Assembly: GCA_025084515.1 (NCBI GenBank)
Contig: JAJAGP010000348.1
Span: forward strand, 186,001 to 250,000
Length of the DNA: 64,000 nucleotides
Direction: 5' to 3'
Source of the DNA: Ancistrus triradiatus
Taxonomy: Eukaryota > Chordata > Actinopteri > Siluriformes > Loricariidae
This document shows, piece after piece, positions 25,500 through 37,079 of the stretch. The first letter of the stretch is position 1; each line of letters begins with the position of its first letter. The notes beneath the pieces were generated by a model. The model ran no database searches. It was given only the letters and a program-made list of their open reading frames with translations, and was not told the DNA's origin. Both the position numbers and the translations under genes were made by a program.

Positions 25500-26061
25500 C
25501 AGTCCCAAATTAGAAGTTCGGACGATACAGAGAATGCAAATTTAAAAATAGCAGTAAGTCTTACATTGACTGTTATTTCATCGCAGACAGTATGAACCCA
25601 ATATATTTCATGTTAGATTTTTCTGGTCAACTTCATTTCATTTGTTAATAAACATCAATTCAATTCAATTCAAGCCTTCATCCCATTCCAAAAAAAGTTG
25701 GGCACACAGACAATTTAGGGCTGGTAATGAGCTATAAAAAAAAACTAAATAATTATGGGATTTCAAACAGGTAGTGTAAACAGGTGATTATCATCATGAG
25801 TCTTTGAGGTGCAAAGATGGGCAGAGGATGTCTAATGATGGACGATGCTGACTTCTCTGGGCTCAGAGGCATCTGTGATGGACCATCACACAGTGGAAAC
25901 GTGTATCATGGTCAGACCAATCATTATTCCAGATCTTTTTTTGGAATAAATGGACGCTGTGTGCTCTGGACCAAAGACGAAAAGGACCATCCAGACTGAG
26001 ACACACTGCCTTTATCGTCAGCATTTTCCATACTGTCCCAACTTTGTGATCTGGGGTTGTA
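25500..26061 (+). mobile_element. mariner family D, internally deleted copy
   Basis: Has both ends of the family (AGTCCCAAATTAGAAG at left, ACTTTGTGATCTGGGGTTGT at right), the roughly 200-bp subterminal block with TCTGGTCAACTTCATTTCAT, and a short coding piece reading FSGLRGICDGPSHSGN and NGRCVLWTKDEKDHPD. Most of the transposase is deleted. Confidence 0.75.
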
Positions 26062-27465
26062 GATTGCACGTTATTCACAACAAAACTATTTTTACACAAA
26101 TACAGATCTAAAAGGTAAAGAGCTAATGAAACATGTTTCATTATTAAACTGCCATTACTGAAAACGGCAAATGGGTGAGCAACTGAAGACCAGCAGATTC
26201 ACTCCATTTCACAATCCTTTTAACGCCTATGAGGTACAATCTAAAAGCAGCAGGAGCTCTTTCTCAAAGTGTTTGCCCAGAATCAGAGGCACACAAAGGT
26301 TTTATCACCAGGAGATAAGCCTACATCTGCACGTTGTCCACGCTGGGTGGTCTGGTCTTTACCAATTACAAACCAGTCAGAACTTCTGTCACTGACAAAT
26401 AAGCAAGCTATGAAAGTTTGTTGGTGGTTCACTTAGTAATGAGATACCATGCCTTTTACTCCAATTACTATGCAAACATCTACAATGAGCAACAATGCAC
26501 TGGCTGCATACAACAGGACTGTATATACCTCAACAGGGAAACAGTCACTTCAGAATCTTGAGATCATAGCTTCTAGAGAATAACACTAGGTTCTAACCAG
26601 ACAGCTCACATTCCCTCCAACCCTTTCAGATGTGATTGGTATAATTTGGTCCAGCTGGTCTGCTTAGGAAATGACAAGGTCTTTGAATTTGGTAGAAAAA
26701 CAAGTCCTCATAGGAGCGAGGGAGAACCCTAGGGCCCAAGAAACATTCTGCTCTTTACTTTCCCACACTGCTGGGCTTCTCCCTGTTCGCACACTCACCC
26801 AGTGAGAAAGCACCAAGCAACGACAGAGGACACTGCATGGGAAGGGCAGAGGGGGAGGCTCTGCTGGGGCAAGCCAGAGGACAGGAAGAGACTGCTCTTC
26901 CTAAATGCTTGGCCTTTGTCAAGTACACCGGGTCACTTTTGTGCACTCACTTCAAAACGCTGTCTTTACTCCTAGGAAACTATGTTTTTCTTACAAACAG
27001 ATGTATATCTGCTCTGTGTATATCAGGATACAAGTATGCGAAAAATGTCAACAATGTTCCCACATTTCCACGACCAATAAAGCAGATGTATGAGCAGCTT
27101 AAGTACACAAATGAACAACACGACGTGCAGCTGCACTACAAGGGCTTAAGTACATTAGGAATGGTGATCATTTACAATGTGGGGAAGCATCACTTATCCT
27201 TTGCATGGACTGAGGCAGATGTGTGTCATTTGGTGCAAAATGACGCACAAGATTGGGTAAGAAATTCCTCCCCTCAGTAAACACTTTCCTTCTTTCCATT
27301 TCGAGGCAGGAGCTAATGCGAAAGAAGTCCATAATGCCGAAGCACATTTGTTTACACTCATTCACACGAACAGTTGAGTTCAGTTCTGTACCACTGTGGT
27401 CCATCTAAGGGAAGTACTTAATTAGCCAAATAACTTGGTGAGGGCGACCCAATGCATTAGTTAAT
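26062..27465. other. no recognised gene or repeat
   Basis: A 147-codon open frame at 26837-27280 on the plus strand has no family motif I recognise, no obvious Kozak or splice context, and lies in the lamc1 intron, so I treat it as chance. Confidence 0.5.
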
Positions 27466-28090
27466 GAGGGCATTTACATGCACCTGATAATACAATAACT
27501 GCAGAAAATCAGATTCTGTCAGTAATTCGGTCAACCATGGGTAATCAGGTAATGGGAAAGCTCTGGGTTTACATGAATACAATTTCTATTTTGCAACCTG
27601 CCAGTATTCTCGGATTTTGGATGTGACACAAATAAATAATGAAATTCTTAATTTCCTCAAGCATATACTGCGTTTCAGTGTCTCCCCAAATGTGTTTGCT
27701 AGCCATTTTGTAATGAGATTAATTCCACGGATCCTGCAAGAGAAACAATCAAACAGGTCTATGGAAACAAACACAAAAAAAGCCTCTTAGAATAAGCAAA
27801 CCTGGCAACCATGTTTGATCCACTAGCCACTTCTGGGATAGCTCTACACCTTACCCAGTTATGTTTGAGTGCCTGAGTAGACTGAGAAAACAGACTGAAG
27901 TGGTGGTAAGGATATACATGCACTGGGAAATCTGACTTCTAAGCTAAAATCCAGCTGTCTTTATTGGATTTCTTAATCTGATTTCTAAGCCTTAATACAA
28001 TCGGAGAGCTCATTGTTTACACTGAGTAATCAGATAACTGCTGAAATACGATTATGATCGAATTATTACAAGCAAGTAAGCGCATCTCAA
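27466..28090. mobile_element. family M MITE, longest copy
   Basis: About 620 bases, from GCATTTACATGCACCTGATA to CAGATAACTGCTGAAATACG and beyond. It has subterminal CAGATT/AATCTG repeats at both ends and a unique middle shared with 1-345 and 20024-20300. No open frame; transposition must have used a transposase from elsewhere. Confidence 0.65.
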
Positions 28091-29363
28091 TAATATCAAC
28101 AACAGATGTCATTCTATAAAGGGATTTCTTTCAGTGTGAATACATGTAAGCTGTTAACAAGCTGTTAGTCTACATTCTAATGAGGCAGTACATCAGACGA
28201 TCCTGCATGCAGATGCACAAAAGGGGTATATTACTGCTCCAAACAGTCAAAGTAGTACAAAGCATAAGGCAGATTTACATACTATTTAACAAATTACAAC
28301 AGTCTGTAGTAGAAATTACAACACGCACACAATTATAACTCCAATGCAAGTCACCAGTCATTTCAAAGTCATTAAAAAAATACAACTTCCAAAAACCTAT
28401 CGTGGCTAAAAACCCATGATCAGAATGCACTTTTCATATCCAAACTTGTTTTATTTTGGCTTAAATCTATCATACACATTCCTGCTGTGCAAGAGGCTGG
28501 CAGTAATAAGGAAAGCGTGCAAGTGTCTGATTCCTAGTGTATTTTAAAATACTACTCTGATAAAACATAAAACAGATACTAAGATCTACCCGACTCATCA
28601 CTTATCCTCTCTCTGGCTGGTTGCTAGATCAGACTTCATTCTCCGGTCTTCAGCAAAGAGCACTCTGCGATCATCAAGTCAGGACTTGTCGGCTTCCTAC
28701 CCAAACCAGGCAGAATGGAGATAAAAGCCATCAAAGGCAGAGTATATAAAAATAAGAGCTTATGGCTCAAAGACACAGATTTGTTGTGGCTTCCCACCTA
28801 CTGAGATTCAGACAGCGTCCTATCCAGAGAGGGGGGAAAAAATCCCGCATTCGTTATGTGCAGACATTTGCCTTCACTTCCCATGAAGTCCAAAACTTGA
28901 TTTTGTGCACAAGTGTGTGCAACTGCATGAGAGACTACTTCCACCCATAATTAGCAGCAAGTCCACAGTAATTACAGATACATGTTCACTTAGCACTCCT
29001 GGCCATGCCCGCTTCAAAGCAGACAGCTAATCAGCTTTATAGACCGTGTGTTCTCCACAATCACGCCATCTTTTAGCCAGTGTGAATCCTTAAAGGCATA
29101 GTAATTAGAGCACAATCAACCACAGAATGAGACCTACTAGAAGAAAAAGGAATGTGGTGAGTCAACAGCGTTAACATTAATCACCCCTATTTCATTATGC
29201 AGCCTAAGCCAATAGCACACTTTCCAAAGTCCGCTTTTCTCTTTGCTCTTATTTATCAGATTACTAAGCCAGCTGGTGTCTATTGTGCCGGTGCACTTAT
29301 TTATTTTTATTTAAATGTCACATTTGCATCAATGGCTATTCACGACAAAAGCAAAGTTACATC

Positions 29364-30010
29364 TAGATCAATCGGCCGGTGACCGAAATTGGCCGGTTAT
29401 TAGCATGATTGGCTGATCAGTCTCATTTAACCGATTCTGTGCTGGTCACATTTACACTTGTGTATGCATGTTCATGATAAGGAAGTGTTACATTTCAGTT
29501 GTGTTTTGAGAGCTACTTAGACAACTAAACAGTCTCTCTCTCTATGCATAACACGAAAGAGGGAGTAGGTATACTAACAAGGGAGTGGCATCTATTTCGG
29601 ACGGAGCCATGTCCTCAGCATGGCAGCTCATCAGTGTGTGCCATTTTCAATACAGACATTGCAAAAAGAAGTCGTGGATGAACAACTCCGAAGACATTCG
29701 GAACAACAAATTTAGTAAGACGTTTAAAACAGCATCACCCTGCTGAATATGCAGAATTTGACAAAGCTAATAAAGGCAAGAGGTTAAAGCTAAAACTAAC
29801 AAGAGTGAGGAGCCAGGCACAATCCAGCAGCCCCTGCTATCTTTCTTTAGCAATGAATATGTTTGCATTACAAGAAAAGCTGAACAGAAATGTTTCTGTA
29901 TTCTGCAATTTATAATATTCAGCCAGAAAGAAAATCAGAATCAGCCAAAATCAAAATCAGCCGATCACGGATTAAAAAAAGAAAATCGAAAATTGGAATC
30001 GCCATCTCTA
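29364..30010 (+). mobile_element. hAT element remnant with perfect 8-bp target duplication
   Basis: Identical GTTACATC octamers flank it (29356-29363 and 30011-30018). It begins TAGATCAATCGGCCGG and ends GGAATCGCCATCTCTA. The interior reads as a broken BED-type zinc-finger region of a hAT transposase (NNKFSKTFK-like, then a HHPAEYAEFDKAN-like phrase with stops). All catalytic sequence is deleted. Confidence 0.75.
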
Positions 30011-30019
30011 GTTACATCT

Positions 30020-30200
30020 ATACTAGTCAGACGCATTCACACTGGGTCAGTTTAGAGCAACCAATTAACCTAACGCATGTCTTTGGAATGTGGGATGAAA
30101 CTAGAGTATCCAGAGTAAACCCATATGAACACAGGGAGGACATGCAGACTCCTGATGATGTACTAAGCAGACTATTGTGCCCACAGAGCTGATTTTAGGA
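30020..30200 (-). mobile_element. tRNA-derived SINE, family B
   Basis: AACCAATTAACCTAACGCAT, GTCTTTGGAATGTGGGATG and CACAGGGAGGACATGCAGAC are the family blocks in minus orientation. It abuts the hAT target duplication. Confidence 0.6.
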
Positions 30201-30329
30201 CAAGAAACTAAACTGCACCGCCTCTGTTGTGCCTATAAAGCTGAAATTGGGATGTCACACTGGAGTACATTGGTTAAATGAATGTCCCATATTGGAACGT
30301 CCCAACAGGCAAAGCACAGCGCTTACTCA

Positions 30330-30475
30330 GCTGGTCAGCTGACTTTTCTAAAGTGACCCAGTGTGAGCGAGTGTTTTGGTGTATGTGTGTCCTGCGATGG
30401 ACTGCCACTCTGTCCAGGGGTCACCTCTCAACCTGTGCTGCCCCAATACCCCAAGCAACCCTGAACAATGAACAA
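30330..30475 (+). mobile_element. tRNA-derived SINE, family B, 3' half
   Basis: GTGTGTCCTGCGATGGACTG, CCACTCTGTCCAGGGGTCA and a GCCCCAATACCCC tail region in plus orientation. Confidence 0.55.
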
Positions 30476-30854
30476 CAGGCACAGCAAACAAAGAGGAAAA
30501 GTAAAGGATTAGGAAGGAGAACGATGGAGGGTTATCACTCCTTGATAAGCAGACGATTTGAAGCGCAATACAGTTTTCTGTTCCACAAGAAATGTTCTAA
30601 ACAGTCTCAGAAGCACTCTGCATGAACTTAAGACAATGTCAAATGCTATTTAACTATACTATATAAAACTGGGCCAAGTCGTAACTAACATCAGCTAGAT
30701 TCCTTAGTCAGCAGTCATAGTGCATTGTGTAGGAACACAAGAGTTGTTTAGCAGATGATAGAAAGCAGAGGTCAAAAAGATAAAAGTGTAAAAATTAGTC
30801 AGCACAATCTTATACAAGCTTAGTAATGCATTAATTGTGAGTAAAGAGCATTTA

Positions 30855-31050
30855 CAGTGGCGTTTAAAAGTGTGTGAACCCTTTGGAATTTCTATTTCCT
30901 GCATAAACATTATCTAAACCATCAATCAGATTTTCACGCAATTCCATAAAAGTATATAAAGAGAACCCAACGGAGCAAACGAGACAAAAACTATTTATGC
31001 AGAAATATAGAAAATTCTAAAGAATTCACAAATCTTCAAGCACCACTATG
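30855..31050. mobile_element. miniature Tc1 derivative with TA borders
   Basis: TA, then CAGTGGCGTTTAAAAGTGTG at left; TCAAGCACCACTATG then TA at right. Both termini belong to the family at 20310-21290 and 56283-57221, but only about 196 bases remain, with no coding sequence. Confidence 0.8.
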
Positions 31051-31159
31051 TATTAACCACGGACGTCTCTAGACATTCATGGTTAGAAGTTAACTTATCT
31101 CTAGCTGTAGCAGCAATAAATAACAACAAATGACAGGTTTTGCAATATTTATTAAGCTA

Positions 31160-31350
31160 CATCTTGATACAGTCTTATAGTACAAGCAAGTGTGGTCTTA
31201 GAACCTTGTTCAAGGAGTCAACAGTGGTAGCATGGCGGAGGTGGGATTTGTACCATAGACCTCAAGTCCAGAGTCCAGCACCTTAATCCAACAGTGGTAG
31301 CTTGGCAGAGCTCTGGACCTTGAGGCCCACAGGCCACTACCTTAACCAGT
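31160..31350 (-). mobile_element. tRNA-derived SINE, family A, rearranged
   Basis: Diverged body and head, with CAACAGTGGTAGC...TGGCAGAG occurring twice (about 31220 and 31290), suggesting an internal duplication or a second partial insertion. Confidence 0.55.
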
Positions 31351-31672
31351 TCACCACCAGAGTAGTAATTAATATGTTATGCAGCTTATTCACATTCCAC
31401 ATGATCTTTGATAAAATATATGCATAGCTAATTTACAGAGCATGTAGCACAAAACTTAAAAGGTAGCCTTATTCACTTAGTGCAGTGAATGCAAAGTCTG
31501 TGTGTTGACCCTTCTGGTCACGACAAATGCTAAAATGTATAAGATATATCTATAGCTAAATCTGTGTTGTTTGCAGACTCGCAGGAACGGAAAGAGCCAT
31601 CCAACCAAATGTAAAGGAGGGAGGAGGCGCGTACTGACAAGCGTAGAGATACTGAACTGTGGGACTTGGTCC

Positions 31673-31851
31673 TTGGTAGCCTAGTGGGTAAGGTACTGGA
31701 TTATGGACCAGAATGTCCAGGGTTCAAATCCCACCTCTGCCACGCTGCCACTGTTGGGTCCTTAAGTAAGACCCTTAATCCACAATTGTATAAATTGTAA
31801 GCTGCTCTGGATAAGGGCGTCTGCTAAATGCTGTAAATGTAAATGCACCAA
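31673..31851 (+). mobile_element. tRNA-derived SINE, family A, plus copy showing pol III boxes
   Basis: In sense orientation the head reads GGTAGCCTAGTGGGTAAGGT (box A-like TAGCCTAGTGGG) and GGGTTCAAATCCCACCTC (box B-like GGTTCAAATCC), about the spacing of a tRNA gene. Then comes the body (CTGCCACTGTTGGGTCC) and the tail (GGATAAGGGCGTCTGCTAAA, TGCTGTAAATGTAAATG). This copy is what shows family A to be tRNA-derived. Confidence 0.8.
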
Positions 31852-32197
31852 ATCATCTGAATAGTAACATCAACAAGAGCTGAAGCAACTGCAAAATGTT
31901 GCAGATGTGAATCAGCTTGCTTTGTGGTTTTTACAGCTAGAGAGATCTATCTATCAACATTATGGCAGAAAACCAGTCTTTTACAGACTCAATGGCACAA
32001 TCACAATTAGATTTCTGAATAACAAATGACTAGCAATAATAAACACCCACCCAAAATATGCCTAATAAAATAACACCCCTGGCTATAACCAACATTTACT
32101 TTGTAAACTTTGTATAGTGTCTTCTTATTGTAATGTGAATCCATTCTAAGACACATATATCATTCACTAACTTTCATACCTGCTCAATACTAATCAG

Positions 32198-32465
32198 GAG
32201 CTGGGGTGTAACTGGTAGCTCAGGGCACAAGGTAGGAACCGACAGTACAACGTTGCAGCCCACACACCATTCATACTGGGACACTTTAGAGGCACCAATT
32301 AACCTAACTCATGTCCTTGGAATGCAAGAGGAAAATGTAGTAGCGGGAGAAAACCCATGTGAACAGGGGGGAAGAATATGGGTTCCGAGAACAGGTGAGG
32401 TCCAGACCGTTAACTGAACCAAGGATCTTTGGAGATGTGAAGCGACAGCACGGACCACTTGCGCC
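32198..32465 (-). mobile_element. tRNA-derived SINE, family B
   Basis: AATTAACCTAACTCATGTCC, GTAGCGGGAGAAAACCCATG and a head ending AGCACGGACCACTTGCGCCA, in minus orientation and diverged. It lies about 270 bases from the lamc1 exon 1 donor. Confidence 0.6.
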
Positions 32466-32729
32466 ACCGTTACAAGTACCTGCCCCCGGAATGGTACCAG
32501 GAATGCATGAGACTTATTTGTACAGCCTATTATCTACAGCCTTATCTATGGATCCCATGTTGCCGAGGGGTTTCTAGATGGGGTAATCTAGATGCCATGG
32601 CTGATTTAAGCCAGATAAGTTCGACATGAGAAAAACACAGATCACAGCCCATTATAAGCTTTTGTAGGTTGACTTTCGGTTGTGATTAAGGCCAGTCTGG
32701 GCCGTCACTGAGACTGAAAAGGCGCTTAC

Positions 32730-33102
32730 CTAGGTGCAGGGTTAAATTGATGGAGTTCGGGTACTGGATGCCCGCTAACATGGTCTGACTTTGCCACCAG
32801 GTGGTGTCAGCCTGGTTGTTGTAGTCCGTGAGGTACACGGCGCTGTGATGCTGCTTCGGGTCACGGGCATGGCAAATGTGGCAGGACTTGGTGACTCCGG
32901 TGACGCCGGTCTGCACGCAGTACTCTTCAGGTGGAGAGCCGCACGTGTTGGTGGCCACCACGGTCACGTTAAAGGCAGCGTTCACGAACTCGGGCATGCA
33001 GCGCTGAGGCCGATTCGCGTCGTCCACGCACTCGTCCATAGCGCCGTGACCGCGCGTCGCCCACACAGTCAGTAAAGTCAAAACGAGAGCCAAGCAGCGC
33101 AT
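32730..33102 (-). CDS. lamc1: laminin subunit gamma-1, first coding exon (partial gene)
   Basis: Laminin gamma-1 is the gamma chain of most laminin heterotrimers; it is secreted and polymerises in basement membranes through its N-terminal (LN, domain VI) region. The exon encodes 124 codons plus one base. It opens with a short hydrophobic signal peptide (MRCLALVLTLLTVW..., cleavage likely near GHG/AMDEC), followed by the strongly conserved start of the LN domain: PQRCMPEFVNAAFNVTVVAT, EEYCVQTGVTG, LTDYNNQADTTWW and SINLTLHLG. Two N-glycosylation sequons (NVT, NLT) are visible. The exon ends in a consensus donor (CTAG/GTAAGC), the place where vertebrate LAMC1 exon 1 ends. The chosen ATG at 33102-33100 has an A at -3; the open frame continues upstream but has no further ATG. 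The rest of the gene lies below this exon, off the window. Identity is recalled from the family; the splice site and motifs are seen. Confidence 0.95.
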
Positions 33103-33300
33103 TGTTGTCCCTACCGTCCACCGTTTCCCCGATACCTGCTCCAGCAAGCTATTTAAAAAAACTTCGGCACGTCTGCGGTAACTCTCCAGCTACCGTGTTC
33201 GCCTGTTTAGGAATAAAATCATGCGGGACTGCCGTGATTCCTTCAACGCAAACGCGACGCAAGTTGTCTGCACTTCACCCCCTGAAAGCGCTGCTTCTGT
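33103..33300 (-). promoter_or_regulatory. lamc1: lamc1 5' UTR and probable core promoter region
   Basis: This is the immediate upstream flank of the lamc1 start codon. It is visibly richer in CG dinucleotides than the surrounding repeats, as vertebrate promoters often are. A TATA-like stretch (TTTAAATAG on the minus strand) lies near 33149-33157, about 50 bases upstream of the ATG. The transcription start is not determined by sequence alone, and laminin gamma-1 promoters are usually described as TATA-less, so the TATA-like stretch may mean nothing. Confidence 0.4.
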
Positions 33301-33499
33301 CTGTGCGAACTTGCACTATTGCTTTGAGACCACCGCCATGAGAAAAGTTTAGAAGGAAAAGAACTACACCCGCTCAGGCTACACCCTGCTAGTGCGCAAG
33401 TCATACAACTTTGAGGGGGCAGAGAAAAGTCCACTTCCGCCCAGAGAATGCTTTGATGCTGCACCGAGCCACTGAAAACCTGAGTCTTAATGACCACAA

Positions 33500-35680
33500 C
33501 TCGAGTGGGCGTGTCCTCCAGGAATACAGTGTTCTCAATGGTCAGCTTTCCTGTCAGTTTAATCAGTGAGTCGGTGGGCGGTGCCGAAACTTTCTCACAG
33601 GCTCTTATTTAAAGCATTCACAAACTTTAACGGTGCATTTTAAAAGCCTTCTGTGAGAAGTGTGATTAAACAAACAAGTTTGGGATTAAAAAGGTCACAT
33701 CTGGAACCGCTTCAGAAAAGGTGCCTACTGGACAATAACTATATATACTGAAATTAAGTCTTAAACACACACCAGACATTTTATAAGACATCACTCAGGG
33801 CATCTTTCACACTGTGCTGATTACCAGGACCCAGCCATCTTTGACCCTGAATTGGTTTAAGCAGGTATGGAAAATGAATGAACGAATTAATCAATCAAAC
33901 TTTTTTTTAAACTGTATCCTACCCATATGCAGGCAGTTCCCTGTATCTGCAAGGATTGGTTCCAGGACGTCTACTCTGCCCATGGGATATACATGTGTGT
34001 ACATAACCTACACAAATCCTATCATTATACTTTCAATTATCTCTAGATTATTGCTAATACTTAATACAATGCAAATGTATAGGTGTTATATTGCATTGTT
34101 TAAGCAATAATGACAAGAAAAAAGTGTGTACATGAGAAGAACTGAGATGCAAAGAGAATATGGCACTCATACAACCAGTCCTGGAGAGAGACAGGGGAAC
34201 TGTGAAAGGAAGGTATAAGAGGGTATATCTACACATCACTTCATGCATGTGGCTTCAGCAAAGCACTTGGCATCCAGAAACTTAAAGTATTGCTTCCTTG
34301 AACGTCCTTGATCATTTTTCCTGAACATTTTCAATACATGGTTAAGTGTTAACATCAAGAGTGCAGATACAGATGGCTTACTATGCTCATAAAGTTATGA
34401 CAACTAACATAATTTCAAACTCATCATGACTGTACATATTCTAATTCTTCACTGACTCTCCACTTTAATCCTTATTAACAAGATTTGTTTACATGAGAAT
34501 CACCATGATATTTTTGTATGCGAATCATTTTGGAATGAATCTCCAGTAGGTCTGCTATGAATAACCAGAAGCAGATAGCTGTTGCATGCTGTGACCAGAG
34601 ACACCAAAAAAGCATGGATAAATATACCCTGCCCAACAAGCAGGTCTCTGAAAACCAAGTATAGCAGCATGGGTGCTAACAATTTATAGTAGTGCAGGCT
34701 TCCGTTACAATGTATGACCCTAGCTCAATGGTTTCTTGTGCCAGCTCTCATGAACCAGCCCCAAAATGCCACGACTACAGGCTGAGAAGAAGTAAAGTAA
34801 CATTAAGATATCTTTAAATGTAAAATACTCAGAAATTGGAAAAGGGTTGTACATGATTATAGTGTAAAAGCCCTGTAGTCAGAACATAGCAATTCATGTA
34901 TTCAATCAATACAGAACTAATGGGAACCAGAAATACATAATATGCAAATCAGAAGAATGCTTGTTTATTTCTCCTGTCATGCCTGCATTCTAGTATTTTA
35001 ACTGCTAATTATATTGTACTAGACAAAAAGTAATTACACAAAATGTGTACACATGTAATTTAATTAACAAAACCTAGTTTACAATGCATTCTCCACATAG
35101 ATCTATGTAAGCACTGCTCAAACTCAAAATTCCCCACCTCTTTGTAAACATCCTCAAAGACTTTATTCACCTTTTCACACAACCAATTAAGGTAATTTGT
35201 GCTAGACTGACTAAACTTAATGTCATTTTGTAGATGTTTTCCTTATTGTGTCTCGCTATGTTAAGTAAAAAGTTAATTTAACACAAAAGCCATACTACAA
35301 TCTCAAGCTAACTGTTCATGAATACAGAAGGTCCATGAGTACTTATTCTCTCTGAAAAGTCTTATCAAGAAGAAAAATATATGGTGAAAAAGTGATGCAG
35401 ACAGACTGGTTGAAACTATCAACGAATCAGCACATCACAGGATAAGTGACTGATAATGGCTCATTAGCAAAGGTGCCAGTCTGAAGGGATTCTAGCAATT
35501 CAAGCTTACTGGTAAATGGAAGTCATCAGACTGTAGGACTGTAGACTTATTCACAGGCAATCAAGGCTATCTTAAATGATCAAAGAATGGTAATCATTGC
35601 AGTCAATTAGTCTTTTACAGAATTAACCCAATCATGCAGGATTCTGACCTCAGAGAGGACATACCATCCCCCAAATCAGA
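33500..35680. other. intergenic, no recognised feature
   Basis: The interval upstream of lamc1 is AT-rich with only short chance frames. In human, SHCBP1L lies between DHX9 and LAMC1 on the opposite strand; I recognised no exon of it here or anywhere up to 45380. Confidence 0.5.
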
Positions 35681-35681
35681 A

Positions 35682-36125
35682 GAAATGGAAAATGCAAATA
35701 AAAAATAAATGCAATGTGTCTTACATTTAGTTTGACTTTTATTTCATTGTTTCAGGTGTTATTTTGTCCCATATTTCCTGCAAATACATCTAAACGTGTG
35801 TAACAGGACATGGTTGTCGTTGCATTTTTCGTTTCAAAAGTCTCCACGCATTCTTTATTGGGGACAGGTCAGGACTGCAGGCAGGCCTGTCCAGTACCCA
35901 CCCTCTTCTTCCACAGCCATGCCTTTGTAACGTGTACAATATGTGGTTTTGCATTGTCTTGTTTGAAAAATTGACGTCCCTGGAAAAGATGTTGTGTAAA
36001 ATCTCAATGTATTTTTTCTGCATTAATGCTGCCATCTCAGAAGTGTAAATGACCCTTGCCAAGGACACTGACCCAACTCCATACCTTTACAGACCCTGGA
36101 TTTTGGACCTGTTGCTGATAAAATT
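35682..36125 (-). mobile_element. mariner family D, 3' transposase fragment
   Basis: A minus-strand frame at 35790-36068 reads INVKFSNKTMQNH-like codons, QRHGCGRRGWVLDRPACSPD and LSPIKNAWRLLKRKMQRQ. The catalytic Asp next to the NKTMQNH segment has become Asn (family consensus FNQDNAK-like) and the third acidic residue (IEN in the family) has become IKN. Catalytically dead. Confidence 0.75.
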
Positions 36126-36282
36126 ATGGATGGTCCATTTTTTAACCATGTCCACGAGTTGGCGCTTTTGTACATGGTTAATGGTTACAGAAGAATGAAT
36201 TTCTTTTCTTCACATATCCCAGCTTGTTACCAAGTTGGGGGTCACAGCACAGAGTCAACCACCCCTGGAGATAAAGACATTG

Positions 36283-36372
36283 TTGTTCAAGGACCAACAG
36301 TTTCATTTTGGTGGAGCTTCAGCCTTTTAATCCACTAGAGACTTAACCAATAAGCCACCACTGCCCCTTAGG
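36283..36372 (-). mobile_element. tRNA-derived SINE, family A, head remnant
   Basis: GGACCAACAGTTTCATTTTG then TTAATCCACTAGAGAC and GCCACCACTGCCCC is a decayed family A head. Confidence 0.4.
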
Positions 36373-36429
36373 GCTGCCTTGCAGCAAATACACTATAAGG
36401 ATAAAAGTATGAAGACAAACCGTCTAATT

Positions 36430-37078
36430 AATTCATTCATTCATTCGTTTTCTTATCTGCCTAATCCTAATCAGGGTGGCGGAAAAGCCGGTGCCTAGCC
36501 AGTGGGACAGGATGCAAGGCAGGAACTGCCCTAGACAGGGGGCCATTCCATCATAGGGCTCACACACTCACACATTTTACAAAAAAAATAAAAAAATAAT
36601 CTAACACACATCTTTGGGGCAACAGGGTGGTGCAGTGATTAGCACTGTCACCTCACAGCACCGAGATCCCTGGTTTGATCCAGGTCTCAGACTCATCCTT
36701 TGTGGAGTTTGCATGTCTTTTCATATCCATGTGGGTTTATTCCGGGTACTCTGGTTTCCGGCCACATTCCAAAGACTGTGTTAGGTTAGTTGGTGTTTCT
36801 AATGTGCCCTTAGTGTGTGAGTGTGTGTGAGCTACGATGGACTGGCGCCCTGTCTAAGGTTGTTCCAGCTGGACACCTGCTTTCCGGCAACACTGATTAG
36901 GAGAAAGCAGATAAGAAAATGAATGAATGAATGGACTGTGGGAGGATACCAGATACCAGCGTGGCCAGAGTAAACCCATGCAGACATGGGGAGGACATGC
37001 AAACACCACACAGACAGAGTTTAAGGTGAGGACAATGGAGCTGTGACTATGCTAACCACTTTGCCACCCTGCCCCCCA
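36430..37078 (-). mobile_element. tRNA-derived SINE, family B, split by another copy
   Basis: The left part (36430-36616, TCATTCATTCATTCGTTTTC to ACACATCTTTGG) and right part (about 36935-37078, ACTGTGGGAGGATACCAG to TTTGCCACCCTGCCCC) are one minus-oriented copy. The break falls inside the family's CATGTCTTTGGACTGTGGGA block. Confidence 0.75.
36617..36934 (+). mobile_element. tRNA-derived SINE, family B, inserted copy
   Basis: Full-length plus copy from GGGCAACAGGGTGGTGCAGT, with tRNA-like boxes (GTGCAGTGATTAGCACTGTC, GGTTTGATCC), through TTTGCATGTCTTTTC to a GAATGAATGAATGG tail. It is nested inside a minus copy of the same family. Confidence 0.8.
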
Positions 37079-37079
37079 A

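Larger units (their letters stand above)
1..32729 (-). other. lamc1: lamc1 intron 1 (3' part beyond window), transposon-rich
   Basis: Everything below the donor at 32729 is transcribed downstream of lamc1 exon 1. I saw no second laminin exon (expected to continue the LN domain with a motif like ITYVRLKF), so the stretch is treated as intron 1, which is very long in other vertebrates as well. It contains only interspersed repeats, microsatellites and unassigned AT-rich sequence. The longest open frames are transposase remnants or chance frames. Stretches where I recognise nothing of note include 9200-10500, 15245-17140, 21300-22540, 23400-24440, 26065-27460 and 28100-29350. Confidence 0.7.

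Noticed and set aside
26837..27280. 147-codon plus-strand open frame inside lamc1 intron 1
   Set aside because: No recognisable domain, no good initiation or splice context, and low-complexity start; a frame of this length is expected by chance in tens of kilobases.
33103..33147. N-terminal extension of lamc1 in the open frame up to 33147
   Set aside because: The extension has no ATG (its first codon is TTG); the ATG at 33102 has an A at -3 and is followed directly by a signal peptide.
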